From the NCBI GenBank assembly GCA_035622995.1, contig DASPUI010000116.1, positions 20,261 to 84,260 on the forward strand: a stretch of DNA of 64,000 nt, given 5' to 3'. The position numbers were made by a program, and so were the translations under genes. The notes under the pieces were generated by a model. The model made no database searches, had not been told where the DNA came from, and saw nothing but the letters and a program-made list of their open reading frames with translations. Source of the DNA: DASPUI01 sp035622995. Its GTDB lineage: Bacteria; Verrucomicrobiota; Verrucomicrobiia; Chthoniobacterales; UBA10450. Of this stretch, positions 25,555-34,298 are shown one piece after another; positions within the stretch are counted from its first letter, which is position 1, and the number at the start of each line of letters is the position of its first letter.

Positions 25555-26160
25555 TTACAGCGCTTTATAGCTGACGCTAATAACCCGCACCGGCGGATAA
25601 GGATCGCGATCGGCGGGGACATGACCTTCTGAAGCGGAAAAGTAAAAAAGCTCAAGCATCGTTGCGCCGATCACCCACTGATAGCCGACCAGCGTCTGAA
25701 TTACTTCTGGGTTAGAGTCGGTGTCGTGCTGTGGGCGGGCTACGAGTTTGCCTACGCCATATTTTGTATCGAAGAAACGGCGAATGTCGCCCATTCGGTC
25801 GTTATAACGCTCAATCGTCCAGTTCGGATATTCGTATTGCAGTTCGACGTCAGTCAGCAGGCCGCCCTTGAACGTAAAAAGAGTGCGCTTCAATCCAGGA
25901 TGAATCAAGCCTTCCACCGTCCAAACCTCCCGGTTCTCCTTTTTTTCGCGCGAAACGATCTCGGCCTTCGCCCCTTTTAGAATGGCTTCTACTCGCGACG
26001 CTGGATCGCGCCAGCGAAAACCAAACGGCGGCAGTAATTCTTCGGCCCCGCGCGCGAACGACCCGGCGATCAAAACCAGGAAAAGTGAGCAAAACAGCCG
26101 GCGGGTAATCACGAAATGGAAAAAATGAATGCGCGCCGGGGTTCGGTCAATCGTGCACAT
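25555..26160 (-). CDS. Exported hypothetical protein
   Basis: A hydrophobic signal segment (LFCSLFLVLIAGSFARG) is followed by a domain of about 165 residues with alternating strands, for example REVWTVEGLIHPGLKRTLFTF and TDVELQYEYPNWTIERYND. I do not recognise a family. An in-frame GTG at 26109 would give a shorter, more usual signal peptide (n-region of four residues). It is convergent with def and transcribed away from the origin region. Confidence 0.65.
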   Translation of the reverse strand: MCTIDRTPARIHFFHFVITRRLFCSLFLVLIAGSFARGAEELLPPFGFRWRDPASRVEAILKGAKAEIVSREKKENREVWTVEGLIHPGLKRTLFTFKGGLLTDVELQYEYPNWTIERYNDRMGDIRRFFDTKYGVGKLVARPQHDTDSNPEVIQTLVGYQWVIGATMLELFYFSASEGHVPADRDPYPPVRVISVSYKAL

Positions 26161-26602
26161 GACCCGTTTTGAAACGGTCCTTGGGGCAATGTCGATTTGC
26201 TTTTTTCAGTCAAGAGTTTTTTGACCCGAAAATAAAAATAAAGTTCAGATTTTTTCTTGTCGATGTTGGACGCGATTTCTAATCTCAAGCCGCTGGCACG
26301 GAGCGAACGGGGTGATGTGAATAAGATGTGAACATTTCTGAGAAACTTTGATCCCTGAGAATGATTGACGATTCAACCCTAGCAGAGAGTGATCCCGAAG
26401 AATATGTCGATCTTGTAACGCGAGAACGGCTTTTTTGCGCCAAAAACGGGATTTTTCCTTGGAATTTCGGTGTTTTGGGCCGTTTTTGGGACTTTTTTGC
26501 AAAACGAAGCGAGCTCGACCGGATAAGATCAAATTGCCGATTCGCGCCCGTTTTTCTCTTGGTAATGGCCTTTGTGGCAACTGTGTAACGCTGTTAACAA
26601 CT
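26161..26602. other. Gene-free, AT-rich region before dnaA: candidate replication origin
   Basis: About 440 bases with no supported gene. From about 26210 to 26262 it is rich in A and T runs (AAAATAAAAATAAAG, TTTTTTC), a plausible unwinding element. A perfect DnaA box lies at 26316-26324 and a weaker one follows 11 bases on. A second T-rich part with repeated TTTTTG and TTTTTTG runs covers about 26430-26510. The position directly upstream of dnaA-dnaN is the common place for oriC. It may also hold the dnaA promoter and leader. Confidence 0.6.
26316..26335 (-). promoter_or_regulatory. DnaA box pair
   Basis: TGTGAATAA at 26316-26324 is a perfect match, on the minus strand, to the DnaA box consensus TTATNCACA. 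TGTGAACAT at 26327-26335 is a weaker copy in the same orientation, 11 bases on, close to one helical turn. Confidence 0.55.
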
Positions 26603-27958
26603 ATGGACAAAAAATGTGCTGAGCTCTGGCGGCAACTGTCCGCAGCGCTAAGACCGCAAGTCAGCGGGGACACTTTCAAGCGTTGGTTTTCCGCGCTTGA
26701 GCTGGTTGATGCGGCTGGCGACTCGCTGACCTTTCGTGTTCCGAACAATATTTACCAATATTGGATCGAGAGTAATCATATGACCGCGCTCCAAGCGGCG
26801 ATTGTCACCGCATTTGGCGGTCCGCTACAGGTCAAATTTCTCTCTCCATCTGAGCCGCTGGTCCAAGCGATCGAGGAGCAAATCGACGGGCAGAAAAAAC
26901 CCGAGGCGGTCCGCGCCAGCAAAATGGTCGCGACTGCGCTCGGCCTGAATCCGCGAAATACTTTTGAGTCGTTCGTGGTTGGCCCGAACAATGAGATCGC
27001 GCACGCGGCGAGTTTGGCCGTCGCCCAGCAGCCGGCTCGAACCTACAACCCGCTCTTTATTTATGGCGGCGTCGGTCTTGGCAAAACCCATCTGATGCAG
27101 GCGATCGGCCAATACGTGGTCTCGAAGAAGAAAAACACGAGAGTGATTTATCTTTCGAGCGAGCTTTTTATCAACGAATTCATCGATGCCATTCAGCACA
27201 GCAACCTGGTCAAATTTCGAAAGCGCTATCGACAAACCGATCTTCTGTTGATTGACGATATTCAATTTCTAAGCGGGAAAGAACGTTCACAGGAGGAATT
27301 TTTTCACACCTTCAACACCCTGTTCGACGGGCATAAGCAAATTGTTCTTTCCAGCGACCGACCTGCGTCCGAGATCGCAAATCTGGAACATCGCCTGGTT
27401 TCGCGGTTCGAATGGGGCCTGACCGCGGAACTGCAGCCTCCGGCGATGGAGACGCGACTCGCCATCCTGCGCAAAAAAGCGCGCGCGCTCGGGATCAGAC
27501 TCGAAGACGGGATATTTGAATTTCTGGCGAACCGGATTCGATCCAACGTGCGCCGGCTGGAAGGTGCCTTGGTGCGAGTGGCCTCGTTCGCCTCGCTCAG
27601 CGGCAAAGAACTTACCCCCGAAGCGCTGGAGCATCTGCTGAAGGACCTTTTGCAGGAGGAGGCCCGTAACTCAATCACGATCGAACAAATTCAAAGACGA
27701 GTGGCCGAGCACTACGATGTGCGGCTGGCGGACATGACGAGCAAACGGCGTCCGGCGAATATTGCTTTTCCACGCCAGGTCGCGATGTATCTCGCGCGCG
27801 AGCTGACCAAGGCGTCGCTCAACGAGATCGGCGATGCGTTTGGGGGACGCGATCATGGGACGGTTTTGCACGCATGCAAGCTGGTGAAAAGGCGAATGAA
27901 AGAGCAGGACAGCGTTCGCCAAACGATTTCTTTCATCGATAGTTCGTTGCAGCGCTGA
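26603..27958 (+). CDS. dnaA: Chromosomal replication initiator protein DnaA
   Basis: 451 residues. Domain I (CAELWRQLSAALRPQVSGDTF) leads to a short linker and the AAA+ module with Walker A GGVGLGKTHLMQA and Walker B LLIDDIQFL. Domain IV carries the DnaA-box-binding signature GGRDHGTVLHACKLV near the end. ATG at 26603 gives the canonical start of domain I; the upstream in-frame codons are low-complexity and lie in the probable origin. dnaN follows after 91 bases. Binds DnaA boxes, melts oriC and loads helicase; probably also autoregulates. Confidence 0.97.
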   Translation: MDKKCAELWRQLSAALRPQVSGDTFKRWFSALELVDAAGDSLTFRVPNNIYQYWIESNHMTALQAAIVTAFGGPLQVKFLSPSEPLVQAIEEQIDGQKKPEAVRASKMVATALGLNPRNTFESFVVGPNNEIAHAASLAVAQQPARTYNPLFIYGGVGLGKTHLMQAIGQYVVSKKKNTRVIYLSSELFINEFIDAIQHSNLVKFRKRYRQTDLLLIDDIQFLSGKERSQEEFFHTFNTLFDGHKQIVLSSDRPASEIANLEHRLVSRFEWGLTAELQPPAMETRLAILRKKARALGIRLEDGIFEFLANRIRSNVRRLEGALVRVASFASLSGKELTPEALEHLLKDLLQEEARNSITIEQIQRRVAEHYDVRLADMTSKRRPANIAFPRQVAMYLARELTKASLNEIGDAFGGRDHGTVLHACKLVKRRMKEQDSVRQTISFIDSSLQR

Positions 27959-28049
27959 GTGATGGCGTCGAAATGACCAGCTTCGGCTCCCCCAGATTAC
28001 GGTTGCCGAACAAAATCGGAGGCTTTACATCTTAAGCGCCACCTTTCCG

Positions 28050-29147
28050 ATGAAATTCAGCGTAACGAAAGAAAAACTGCTCGAAGGTCTGCAACAGGTT
28101 CAAAATGTCGTCAGCACCCGAACCACGCTCCCGATTTTGTCGAACGTGCTTTTGCAGGCCGACGGCAACGAAGTTCACTTAACAACGACTGATCTCGACG
28201 TTGGCGTGCGCGGAAGTTTTGAGGCGCAAGTTGAGAAAGCTGGCGCGACCACGCTGCCGGCGCGTCGCCTGTTCAATATCGTCCGCGAGCTGCCTTCGAG
28301 CGATATTCAAATCGACATCGATGGAAAGAATGCTGCTTCGATTCGCAGCGGGCAAAGTTTTTTCAAGATCCTGGGATTACCTGAGGAAGAATTTCCGCCG
28401 CTTCCGAAATTCGAGGGCGCGAAAACAGTAACGATCCCGCAAAAAGCGTTGCGCGACGGCTTGCGCAAAACTTCATACGCCATCTCCACCGACGAAACGC
28501 GCTATGTGCTCAATGGAGTGCTGTTCAGTTTCAAGGACAACAAGCTCACACTGGTTGCGACAGATGGCCGCCGGCTGGCCATGGTCGATATCGAACTGGA
28601 ATTCCCGCGCAGTCACGAAACTGATATCATTGTGCCGACCAAAGCCGTGACCGAGCTTCAGCGCCTGTTGACTGACGATGGCGATGTCAAAGTCAGCGTG
28701 GGGAGCGGCCAGATTGCGTTCGATTTGAACAAGACCTTGCTCGTTTCGAAGTTGATTGAGGGCAATTATCCCAATTATCGCCAGGTGATTCCGGCGGAGG
28801 CGAAGGACCGCGTCACGCTTGAGCGGGAAACATTTTTGAATTCGCTCCGCCGCGTTTCGCTTTTGGCCAGCGACAAATCGAATTCGATCAAGCTAAACTT
28901 TGGCAAGAACAATATCGACATTACCGCAAATACGCCCGAAGTCGGCGAAGCCAAGGAGTCGCTGCCGGTCCAGTACAAGGGCCGGGATTTTTCCATCGCG
29001 TTTAATCCGGAGTTTTTAATGGCACCGCTAAGGAACCTGACTGAAGACGAAGTCTTTCTCGATCTCATCGACGAGATGAGCCCGGGCGTTTTGAAAATCC
29101 AGACTCCATTCCTTTACGTGATCATGCCGATGCGCATCAGCGCCTGA
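28050..29147 (+). CDS. dnaN: DNA polymerase III beta subunit (sliding clamp)
   Basis: A 365-residue clamp with three similar domains. The start MKFSVTKEKLLEGLQQV and the end FLYVIMPMRI are typical, and NTVVATDGRRL-like sequence (KLTLVATDGRRLAMV) marks domain 2. It encircles DNA and tethers polymerases. The usual recF and gyrB do not follow; instead dnaN overlaps the convergent glycosyltransferase gene by 34 bases. Confidence 0.96.
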   Translation: MKFSVTKEKLLEGLQQVQNVVSTRTTLPILSNVLLQADGNEVHLTTTDLDVGVRGSFEAQVEKAGATTLPARRLFNIVRELPSSDIQIDIDGKNAASIRSGQSFFKILGLPEEEFPPLPKFEGAKTVTIPQKALRDGLRKTSYAISTDETRYVLNGVLFSFKDNKLTLVATDGRRLAMVDIELEFPRSHETDIIVPTKAVTELQRLLTDDGDVKVSVGSGQIAFDLNKTLLVSKLIEGNYPNYRQVIPAEAKDRVTLERETFLNSLRRVSLLASDKSNSIKLNFGKNNIDITANTPEVGEAKESLPVQYKGRDFSIAFNPEFLMAPLRNLTEDEVFLDLIDEMSPGVLKIQTPFLYVIMPMRISA

Positions 29148-30052
29148 TCAACTGCTTCTCGAACCGGAACGAGTTCAAGCAGATGTAAATCGTTTCCTGG
29201 CGCGCGAATGAGGCGCACATTACGGTTCAGCGGCGCCCAAATTTCGGGATCGGTCGGACCGAAAAGCAGAATGCACTCTGCTCCTGCGGCCGCGGCCAGG
29301 TGCGAGATCCCGCTGTCGTGGCCCACGAAGACGGTTTGCCTGAGAATCGCCGCGAGCTGTGGCAGCGGAAGATTTTCCGCGAAGCGAACGCGTCGATCTC
29401 CGACTTCTTCCCTCAGTTTTGCGCTTTGCATCCGGTCTGCTTCGCCGGAAACAACGACCAACGAATTCCGCGCTAACAAATCATGCCCAAGCTTCAGCCA
29501 ATTTTCGAGCGGCCAATTTTTTCGTTCGCTTCCGCTGCCGGGATGAATGGCGACAACTGGAGATGGCAGATCGGTCAGAAATTCGCTGGCAAATTGCCGG
29601 TCGCTCGCTGACGGGAAAATGCTTGCCTCAAGGTCGGTAACTTTGATCCCAAGTTGATTGAGCGGCCTGAGGAGTTGTCGCGCAGCATGCTGCGAATTGT
29701 CGATTCTGGGCGGACCTTCAATCAGTTGCTCGACGCCGGACCGCCGCAGGTTGGCCGCGAAAATTTTGTCCGGATCGTACAAATAACTGATAATCAATTC
29801 GAACTTCGCAAAATAATCTTTTAGATCGTCTGCCAGTTCGGAGTTCCTGGCAAAAAAGCTGGAAAGAGATCCGTATTCGATCGAACGGACGAAGTCGGCA
29901 TAAAACCGCTTCTCAACCAGCGCGGCAATATGCCTGTAACCGAGAATCTCGATGTGTGCGTTCGGGTAGGCATTTCGCAACGCCTTGAGCGCAGGCAAGG
30001 TAAGAATAAAATCGCCAATCGCGCCGCCGCGGATGACGAGAATCCGGTTCAA
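29114..30052 (-). CDS. Glycosyltransferase family 9 (heptosyltransferase-like)
   Basis: A GT-B fold protein of the ADP-heptose:LPS heptosyltransferase family, with RILVIRGGAIGDFILTLPAL at the start. The nucleotide-sugar site shows HPGSGSERKNWPLENW near 170-185 and FVGHDSGISHLAAAAG near 243-258. It probably adds a heptose or related sugar to the LPS core on the inner side of the inner membrane. The TTG start lies 3 bases after the stop of the upstream membrane-protein gene, so the two are likely co-transcribed. Its last 34 bases overlap the end of dnaN. Confidence 0.87.
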   Translation of the reverse strand: MNRILVIRGGAIGDFILTLPALKALRNAYPNAHIEILGYRHIAALVEKRFYADFVRSIEYGSLSSFFARNSELADDLKDYFAKFELIISYLYDPDKIFAANLRRSGVEQLIEGPPRIDNSQHAARQLLRPLNQLGIKVTDLEASIFPSASDRQFASEFLTDLPSPVVAIHPGSGSERKNWPLENWLKLGHDLLARNSLVVVSGEADRMQSAKLREEVGDRRVRFAENLPLPQLAAILRQTVFVGHDSGISHLAAAAGAECILLFGPTDPEIWAPLNRNVRLIRAPGNDLHLLELVPVREAVDQALMRIGMIT

Positions 30053-30055
30053 TCG

Positions 30056-30607
30056 TCAGTATTTAGTGATCGCCAGCGCAATGATAAGCGCTCCGCAGGC
30101 CACCACGGCGCCATGCAGAAAACGCCAACGCCTGTCCGTGCCGGCACTCCAGTTTATTTGATCGCGCAGCAAGTACGGCATCGTCACCCAAAAAAGTCCG
30201 GCAATAACGAGAAGATAGGCGATGACAGTAACGGCCAAACGGCTCTCTTCATTCCGAAAAAAAGCAGCGTCAAGAAGGGGTTCGGCTGCGAGCAAACAAA
30301 GAATTCCGAGCGCGCGGACGGCAAGAAACTCCTCCAGAAAACGTAGTACTAGCAGGTAACCGATGGGCAACGCGATGAGCAGAAATCGGCGAAACGTGGC
30401 AAATTCACCCATTTCCATCGTTGAGAGCAACCAAAAACCCCAGATCAAATCGATCGTCCACAAGACCACGCCTACGAGCAATGATCGCGGCAAACGCCTG
30501 GCCAAATTTTGAACAGTGCGCGGCTGGAAAAGTCCGGGCAAGCCAATAAGGAAAAGGACGACACCGACGACAAAACCAACGGTCTGGAGCGAGAAATGGT
30601 AAATCAT
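30056..30607 (-). CDS. Multi-pass membrane protein of unknown function
   Basis: 183 residues with about five hydrophobic segments, including VGFVVGVVLFLIGLPGLF, LLVGVVLWTIDLIWGFWLL, AVTVIAYLLVIAGLFWVT and AVVACGALIIALAI. No catalytic motif is visible. It overlaps the end of miaB as ATGA and is followed after 3 bases by the family 9 glycosyltransferase, so it belongs to a miaB-membrane protein-glycosyltransferase unit. A link to LPS synthesis or to the membrane is guesswork. Confidence 0.75.
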   Translation of the reverse strand: MIYHFSLQTVGFVVGVVLFLIGLPGLFQPRTVQNLARRLPRSLLVGVVLWTIDLIWGFWLLSTMEMGEFATFRRFLLIALPIGYLLVLRFLEEFLAVRALGILCLLAAEPLLDAAFFRNEESRLAVTVIAYLLVIAGLFWVTMPYLLRDQINWSAGTDRRWRFLHGAVVACGALIIALAITKY

Positions 30608-31986
30608 GCGGCAATCGCGGCCTTCTTTGCGGGAAAGAGCGGCGTTCCATACAGGCTAAAACCTGTCGCTCTTTCAATTCGAAGCTCGATTAAGTCGCCA
30701 GTCCGATCATTCTCGCTCTCAAAAATAGCGATTTTATTTGTGCGGGTCCGACCCATCAGCCGCACCCGATTCGTTTTGCTTGCGCCCTGGCAAAGAATTT
30801 CAACGTTGCGTCCGACCAGCCGCTGATTCGCGCGCTGGGCCAATTCGTCCACCAAGGTCAGCAAATCGCGATTACGTTCTTCTTTCACCGGCTCTTCAAC
30901 CTGATCGTTCATGCTGGCGGCGGGGGTATCGCGTCGCGGCGAATAACGAAATACGAAGGCATTATCGAACTGAAGTTGTTCGACCAAATCTCGCGTTTGC
31001 TTGTAATCGTTCGATGTTTCGCCGGGAAAGCCGACAATTACATCTGTTGTAATTGCCATGTCCTTGCGAACGCGCCGCAGACGATGGACGAGGGCGGCAT
31101 ATTTCTCTGCCGTGTAAGTGCGATGCATCGCTCGCAAGATCTTATTCGAGCCGGATTGCAAAGGCAGGTGAACATGCTCAACCAGTTTCGGCAGCCGCTC
31201 AAAAGCACCGATCAAATCTTCCCGGAACCCGATCGGATGCGGTGAAGTGAAACGCAATCTTTCCAGGCCTTCGACTTCATGGACCGCCTCAAGCAGCTGC
31301 ACGAACGGACTTTTGCCATCGATCCTTGGATATTCGTGCCGGCCATAAAGGTTCACGATCTGACCGAGAAGCATGACTTCTTTTACGCTGCGTAAGACAA
31401 GACCACGAACTTCATCAACAATTTCTGAAATCGAGCGGCTGCGCTCCGCCCCTCGGGTTTGGGGGACAATGCAGAAAGCGCAATGCATGTTGCAGCCTTG
31501 CATAATCGAAACGAACGCGGTCGCTTGTTTGGCTGAAAGTTGCTGCTCGCGAATAGTCGATTGCGAACCGGCCTCTTCTGCAACATCGACGATCGAAAAA
31601 CGCAGATCGTCCATCGCGCGGTACTTCTTTCGTTCGATTGCTTCGGTCACATAATCGGCAACGCGATGGAACTTTTGCGTTCCGACCACAAGATCGAGAT
31701 GCGGCAGATTTTTAAGCAACGAATTGCCGCGTGCTTGCGCCATGCAACCCAAAAACCCGAACACAATTTCCGGACGACGTTTTGCCAATTGCCCGAGCAT
31801 TCCCATTTTGCCCAGCGCCTTTTGATCGGCCATGTCGCGCACCGAACAAGTATTGAGCAGGACGACGTCGGCTTCAGTTTCACTATCGACGCGCTGGTAG
31901 CCCCGGGCGATGAGCGAATGCGCGACCTGTTCAGAATCGCGCTCGTTCATTTGGCAGCCGTAGGTTTTGATGAAGAACTTCGGCAT
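30604..31986 (-). CDS. miaB: tRNA-2-methylthio-N6-dimethylallyladenosine synthase
   Basis: Adds a methylthio group to i6A37 in tRNA. The N-terminal cluster-binding domain contains TYGCQMNERDSE and NTCSVRDMADQKALG. The radical SAM motif is CNMHCAFCIVPQTRG near 148-162. The C-terminal TRAM domain (VGRNVEILCQGASKTN to FSLYG) binds RNA. ATG at 31986 gives the canonical MPKFFIKTYGCQMN start; an upstream in-frame extension is not conserved in type. The RTRG variant after the third cysteine supports MiaB over RimO. Confidence 0.95.
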   Translation of the reverse strand: MPKFFIKTYGCQMNERDSEQVAHSLIARGYQRVDSETEADVVLLNTCSVRDMADQKALGKMGMLGQLAKRRPEIVFGFLGCMAQARGNSLLKNLPHLDLVVGTQKFHRVADYVTEAIERKKYRAMDDLRFSIVDVAEEAGSQSTIREQQLSAKQATAFVSIMQGCNMHCAFCIVPQTRGAERSRSISEIVDEVRGLVLRSVKEVMLLGQIVNLYGRHEYPRIDGKSPFVQLLEAVHEVEGLERLRFTSPHPIGFREDLIGAFERLPKLVEHVHLPLQSGSNKILRAMHRTYTAEKYAALVHRLRRVRKDMAITTDVIVGFPGETSNDYKQTRDLVEQLQFDNAFVFRYSPRRDTPAASMNDQVEEPVKEERNRDLLTLVDELAQRANQRLVGRNVEILCQGASKTNRVRLMGRTRTNKIAIFESENDRTGDLIELRIERATGFSLYGTPLFPAKKAAIAA

Positions 31987-32048
31987 GAGTGGCCGAAATA
32001 ATACACGACCAAACGCGATGCGCCACGCTGTTCGCGCCCTTTGGATTA

Positions 32049-32822
32049 TCAATCCCGCGGCGGAGCAGCGAACCCACCGGGAAAGGGATTAGCCATCAGT
32101 CGTTTTCGAGTTTCGCGGCCAGTCGGGAGGTTCGTGCCACGTTCATTGAAAATGGCTATACCAATGACGCCGACATTCTGGGAGTTGCGATATTTTTCGG
32201 CTGCGTAGGATTCACACACCGGCCCGAAACGAAATGCCGCGACTGACTCGGTGCTTTGACGAAAACCTTCGATTTTTAATTGTGCATGAGGCGCAAGCAC
32301 ATAACCGCGCTTTCGCACCGAAGCTTTGCGCCCATCAAGGACGTCGAGCCCATCAACAGATATGACAATTTCCAGTCGATAATCCGTTTGGTTGCGAATC
32401 GCGATGGAGTAACGCCGGCCTTCCTTGCCAACTACAAACCAGCGGTCAGCAACGATCAAGCCGGGGTAAAAGAAGCCGATCGGGTCTTTTAGCCCGATGG
32501 AAATCAAGTCTTCAGTCGGCCCAGGCAAGACCGACCACCCTGGTTGCGAGGCGCATACGCCCGTCATGGCACGAATGCCGATTTCATCGTTGTAATAGAT
32601 TGCCGAGACGGCGACCGGCTCAGAAGCGGCACGTTCAAAGCCGACCACATTAATTCGGCACCGGCGTGTTTCGCCCCATTTGGTTGCAAGGCCGGGCCGA
32701 TCGGCAGGCGCTTGGGAAAATCGCTCACTCGATGGACCACCGGCGATTTCCGATTCGCAGGAATTCAGGAGGAGGATCGAGACACAGGCCAGCAGTTGAA
32801 GAATACGAACGAGATCCTTCAT
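32049..32822 (-). CDS. Hypothetical lipoprotein
   Basis: The N-terminus has a lipobox-like end (SILLLNSC, Cys at about 22). The rest has beta-rich sequence such as YSIAIRNQTDYRLEIVISVDGLDVLDG and AFRFGPVCESYAAEKYRN. The C-terminal part resembles proteins that describe a 'flexible' envelope function in Verrucomicrobiota, but I cannot name a family. Four cysteines outside the lipobox could form disulfides. It ends 62 bases before the miaB start and may share its promoter. Confidence 0.7.
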   Translation of the reverse strand: MKDLVRILQLLACVSILLLNSCESEIAGGPSSERFSQAPADRPGLATKWGETRRCRINVVGFERAASEPVAVSAIYYNDEIGIRAMTGVCASQPGWSVLPGPTEDLISIGLKDPIGFFYPGLIVADRWFVVGKEGRRYSIAIRNQTDYRLEIVISVDGLDVLDGRKASVRKRGYVLAPHAQLKIEGFRQSTESVAAFRFGPVCESYAAEKYRNSQNVGVIGIAIFNERGTNLPTGRETRKRLMANPFPGGFAAPPRD

Positions 32823-32875
32823 AACGACGATACGTCTTCCAACCCCCGAATCTTTCAGATTTAATCGCGCCGCGA

Positions 32876-33745
32876 ATGAGAAATGATGTACCGGCCATCG
32901 GAGTGATCGGGGGAAGTGGTTTGTATCAAATGGAACAGCTGATCGAACCGACCGAACTTAAGATCGACACCCCATTTGGCCCGCCGTCGGACGCCTTGAT
33001 TGGTGGAAAACTGAACGGTCGGCAGGTCTATTTTTTGCCGCGACACGGCCGGGGACATCGGATTTTGCCGCACGAGCTGAATCACCGCGCCAACATCTTC
33101 GCGCTGCGCTCGCTCAACGTTCGCTGGATCATCAGCGTAACGGCGGTTGGAAGCTTGCAGGAAAAATATGCGCCCCGCGACCTGTTTTTACCGTCGCAGT
33201 TTTACGATCGAACGAGCACGCGGGCGCAGCATACGTTCTTTGGCGGCGGGATTGCAGTTCACATTTCCTTCGCGGAACCGATCAGCGCGAACTTGCGCAG
33301 ATTGGTGGCCGAATCTGCTAAGAAGGTAGGAATCGTTGCTCACGACGGCGGTACTTACGTGAATATGGATGGCCCGGCATTCTCGACGCGCGCCGAATCC
33401 GAGTTGAACCGCCGCCACGGTTTTGACGTGATTGGAATGACGAACTTGCCGGAAGCGAAGTTGGCTCGCGAAGCGGAGATCGCCCTCGCCACGATGGCGA
33501 TGATCACAGATTATGATTGCTGGAGAGTGGAAGAAGAGCCGGTGTCGGCGCAAACGGTGATCGGCCATTTACAAGCCAACGCCGACATCGCCAAGCGGAT
33601 CATTGTCGATCTCATTCCCAAAATCCCAAGGAAGGCGGATTGGCCGGAGCACTCGGCGTTAGACTCTGCTTTGGTAACGCAGCAAAAGCTTTGGCCAGCT
33701 GAGACGGTAAAACGTTTGCGGCCGATTTTAGACCGATTTTTGTAG
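32876..33745 (+). CDS. mtnP: S-methyl-5'-thioadenosine phosphorylase
   Basis: Splits methylthioadenosine into adenine and methylthioribose-1-phosphate for methionine salvage. The start GVIGGSGLYQME and the phosphate-binding segment PRHGRGHRILPHELNHRANI are typical. The substrate segment has YVNMDGPAFSTRAES and GMTNLPEAKLAREAE, with the aspartate of ITDYDCW near 215-220 that favours adenine. Length (289) is normal. It is a single gene facing away from the lipoprotein gene; no other salvage gene is near. Confidence 0.94.
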   Translation: MRNDVPAIGVIGGSGLYQMEQLIEPTELKIDTPFGPPSDALIGGKLNGRQVYFLPRHGRGHRILPHELNHRANIFALRSLNVRWIISVTAVGSLQEKYAPRDLFLPSQFYDRTSTRAQHTFFGGGIAVHISFAEPISANLRRLVAESAKKVGIVAHDGGTYVNMDGPAFSTRAESELNRRHGFDVIGMTNLPEAKLAREAEIALATMAMITDYDCWRVEEEPVSAQTVIGHLQANADIAKRIIVDLIPKIPRKADWPEHSALDSALVTQQKLWPAETVKRLRPILDRFL

Positions 33746-33757
33746 CGAAAAAATTTC

Positions 33758-33788
33758 TTGCCTTTCAGAGGGTAATTATGGTAATTAT
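33758..33788 (+). promoter_or_regulatory. Possible promoter with tandem 9-base repeat
   Basis: TTGCCT at 33758-33763 is a fair -35 box. Downstream the 9-mer GGTAATTAT is repeated in tandem (33771-33779 and 33780-33788), and the second copy gives TAATTA about 18 bases from the -35. The small lipoprotein gene starts 44 bases later with an AGGGA ribosome-binding site. Confidence 0.35.
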
Positions 33789-33831
33789 AGACCTCGAAAC
33801 GATTGCTTCTTTCACGCAGGGACTTTTACAA

Positions 33832-34098
33832 ATGAAAACATCTATCGCCGTTTGCCTGCTCAGTCTCGCGTTGCTCCCGGCCTGTTCCACTACGAGCCAG
33901 ACGAGTGCCCAGCACCAAACCTTGGAGCAGCGTCTCATGGCAAAGTACGCCAGCGCCGATACCAGCACTGCCGAGCCCGCGCCCCCGGCTGAAGGGCCGG
34001 AAGATGTTCCAGCTGACGCGCCCACCGACGTCGATCACAATCCAAATTTGATGCCGTCGCCCCTGCTTCGCTACTGGGGGGCGTCCCGAACTCCCTAA
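33832..34098 (+). CDS. Small lipoprotein
   Basis: 88 residues. A signal sequence (MKTSIAVCLLSLALLPAC) ends in a lipobox with the Cys at 18. The mature part is short, acidic and rich in Pro, Ala and Glu (AEPAPPAEGPEDVPADAP), so it is probably disordered. ATG at 33832 is chosen over an upstream in-frame ATG because it starts the signal peptide and has AGGGA about 11 bases before it. No family recognised. Confidence 0.65.
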   Translation: MKTSIAVCLLSLALLPACSTTSQTSAQHQTLEQRLMAKYASADTSTAEPAPPAEGPEDVPADAPTDVDHNPNLMPSPLLRYWGASRTP

Positions 34099-34298
34099 TT
34101 GGCTTTTTACGATTCCTTCATCGCGCCAAGAAGGTAGGAGTCTATTCTGCCTGGCGGCAGTGACGGCGATTGGGCATCGAAATTGACCTTTTGTTTCCGT
34201 CCGGATTAACATCGGTCTGTCAGCCCTTCCGGATCTCGCGTAAATGGCAATCCAACGATTGCGCGAACAGTTCTTCGGGGCTCTGCGCGAAAAAATCG

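Noticed and set aside
26361..26588. A possible 75-residue reading frame in the origin region
   Set aside because: Low-complexity composition, no ribosome-binding site and overlap with the AT-rich, DnaA-box-bearing region; more likely noncoding.
34099..34298. Possible small RNA or gene in the 200-base gap after the small lipoprotein
   Set aside because: No stable hairpin, T run or reading frame with supporting signals seen.
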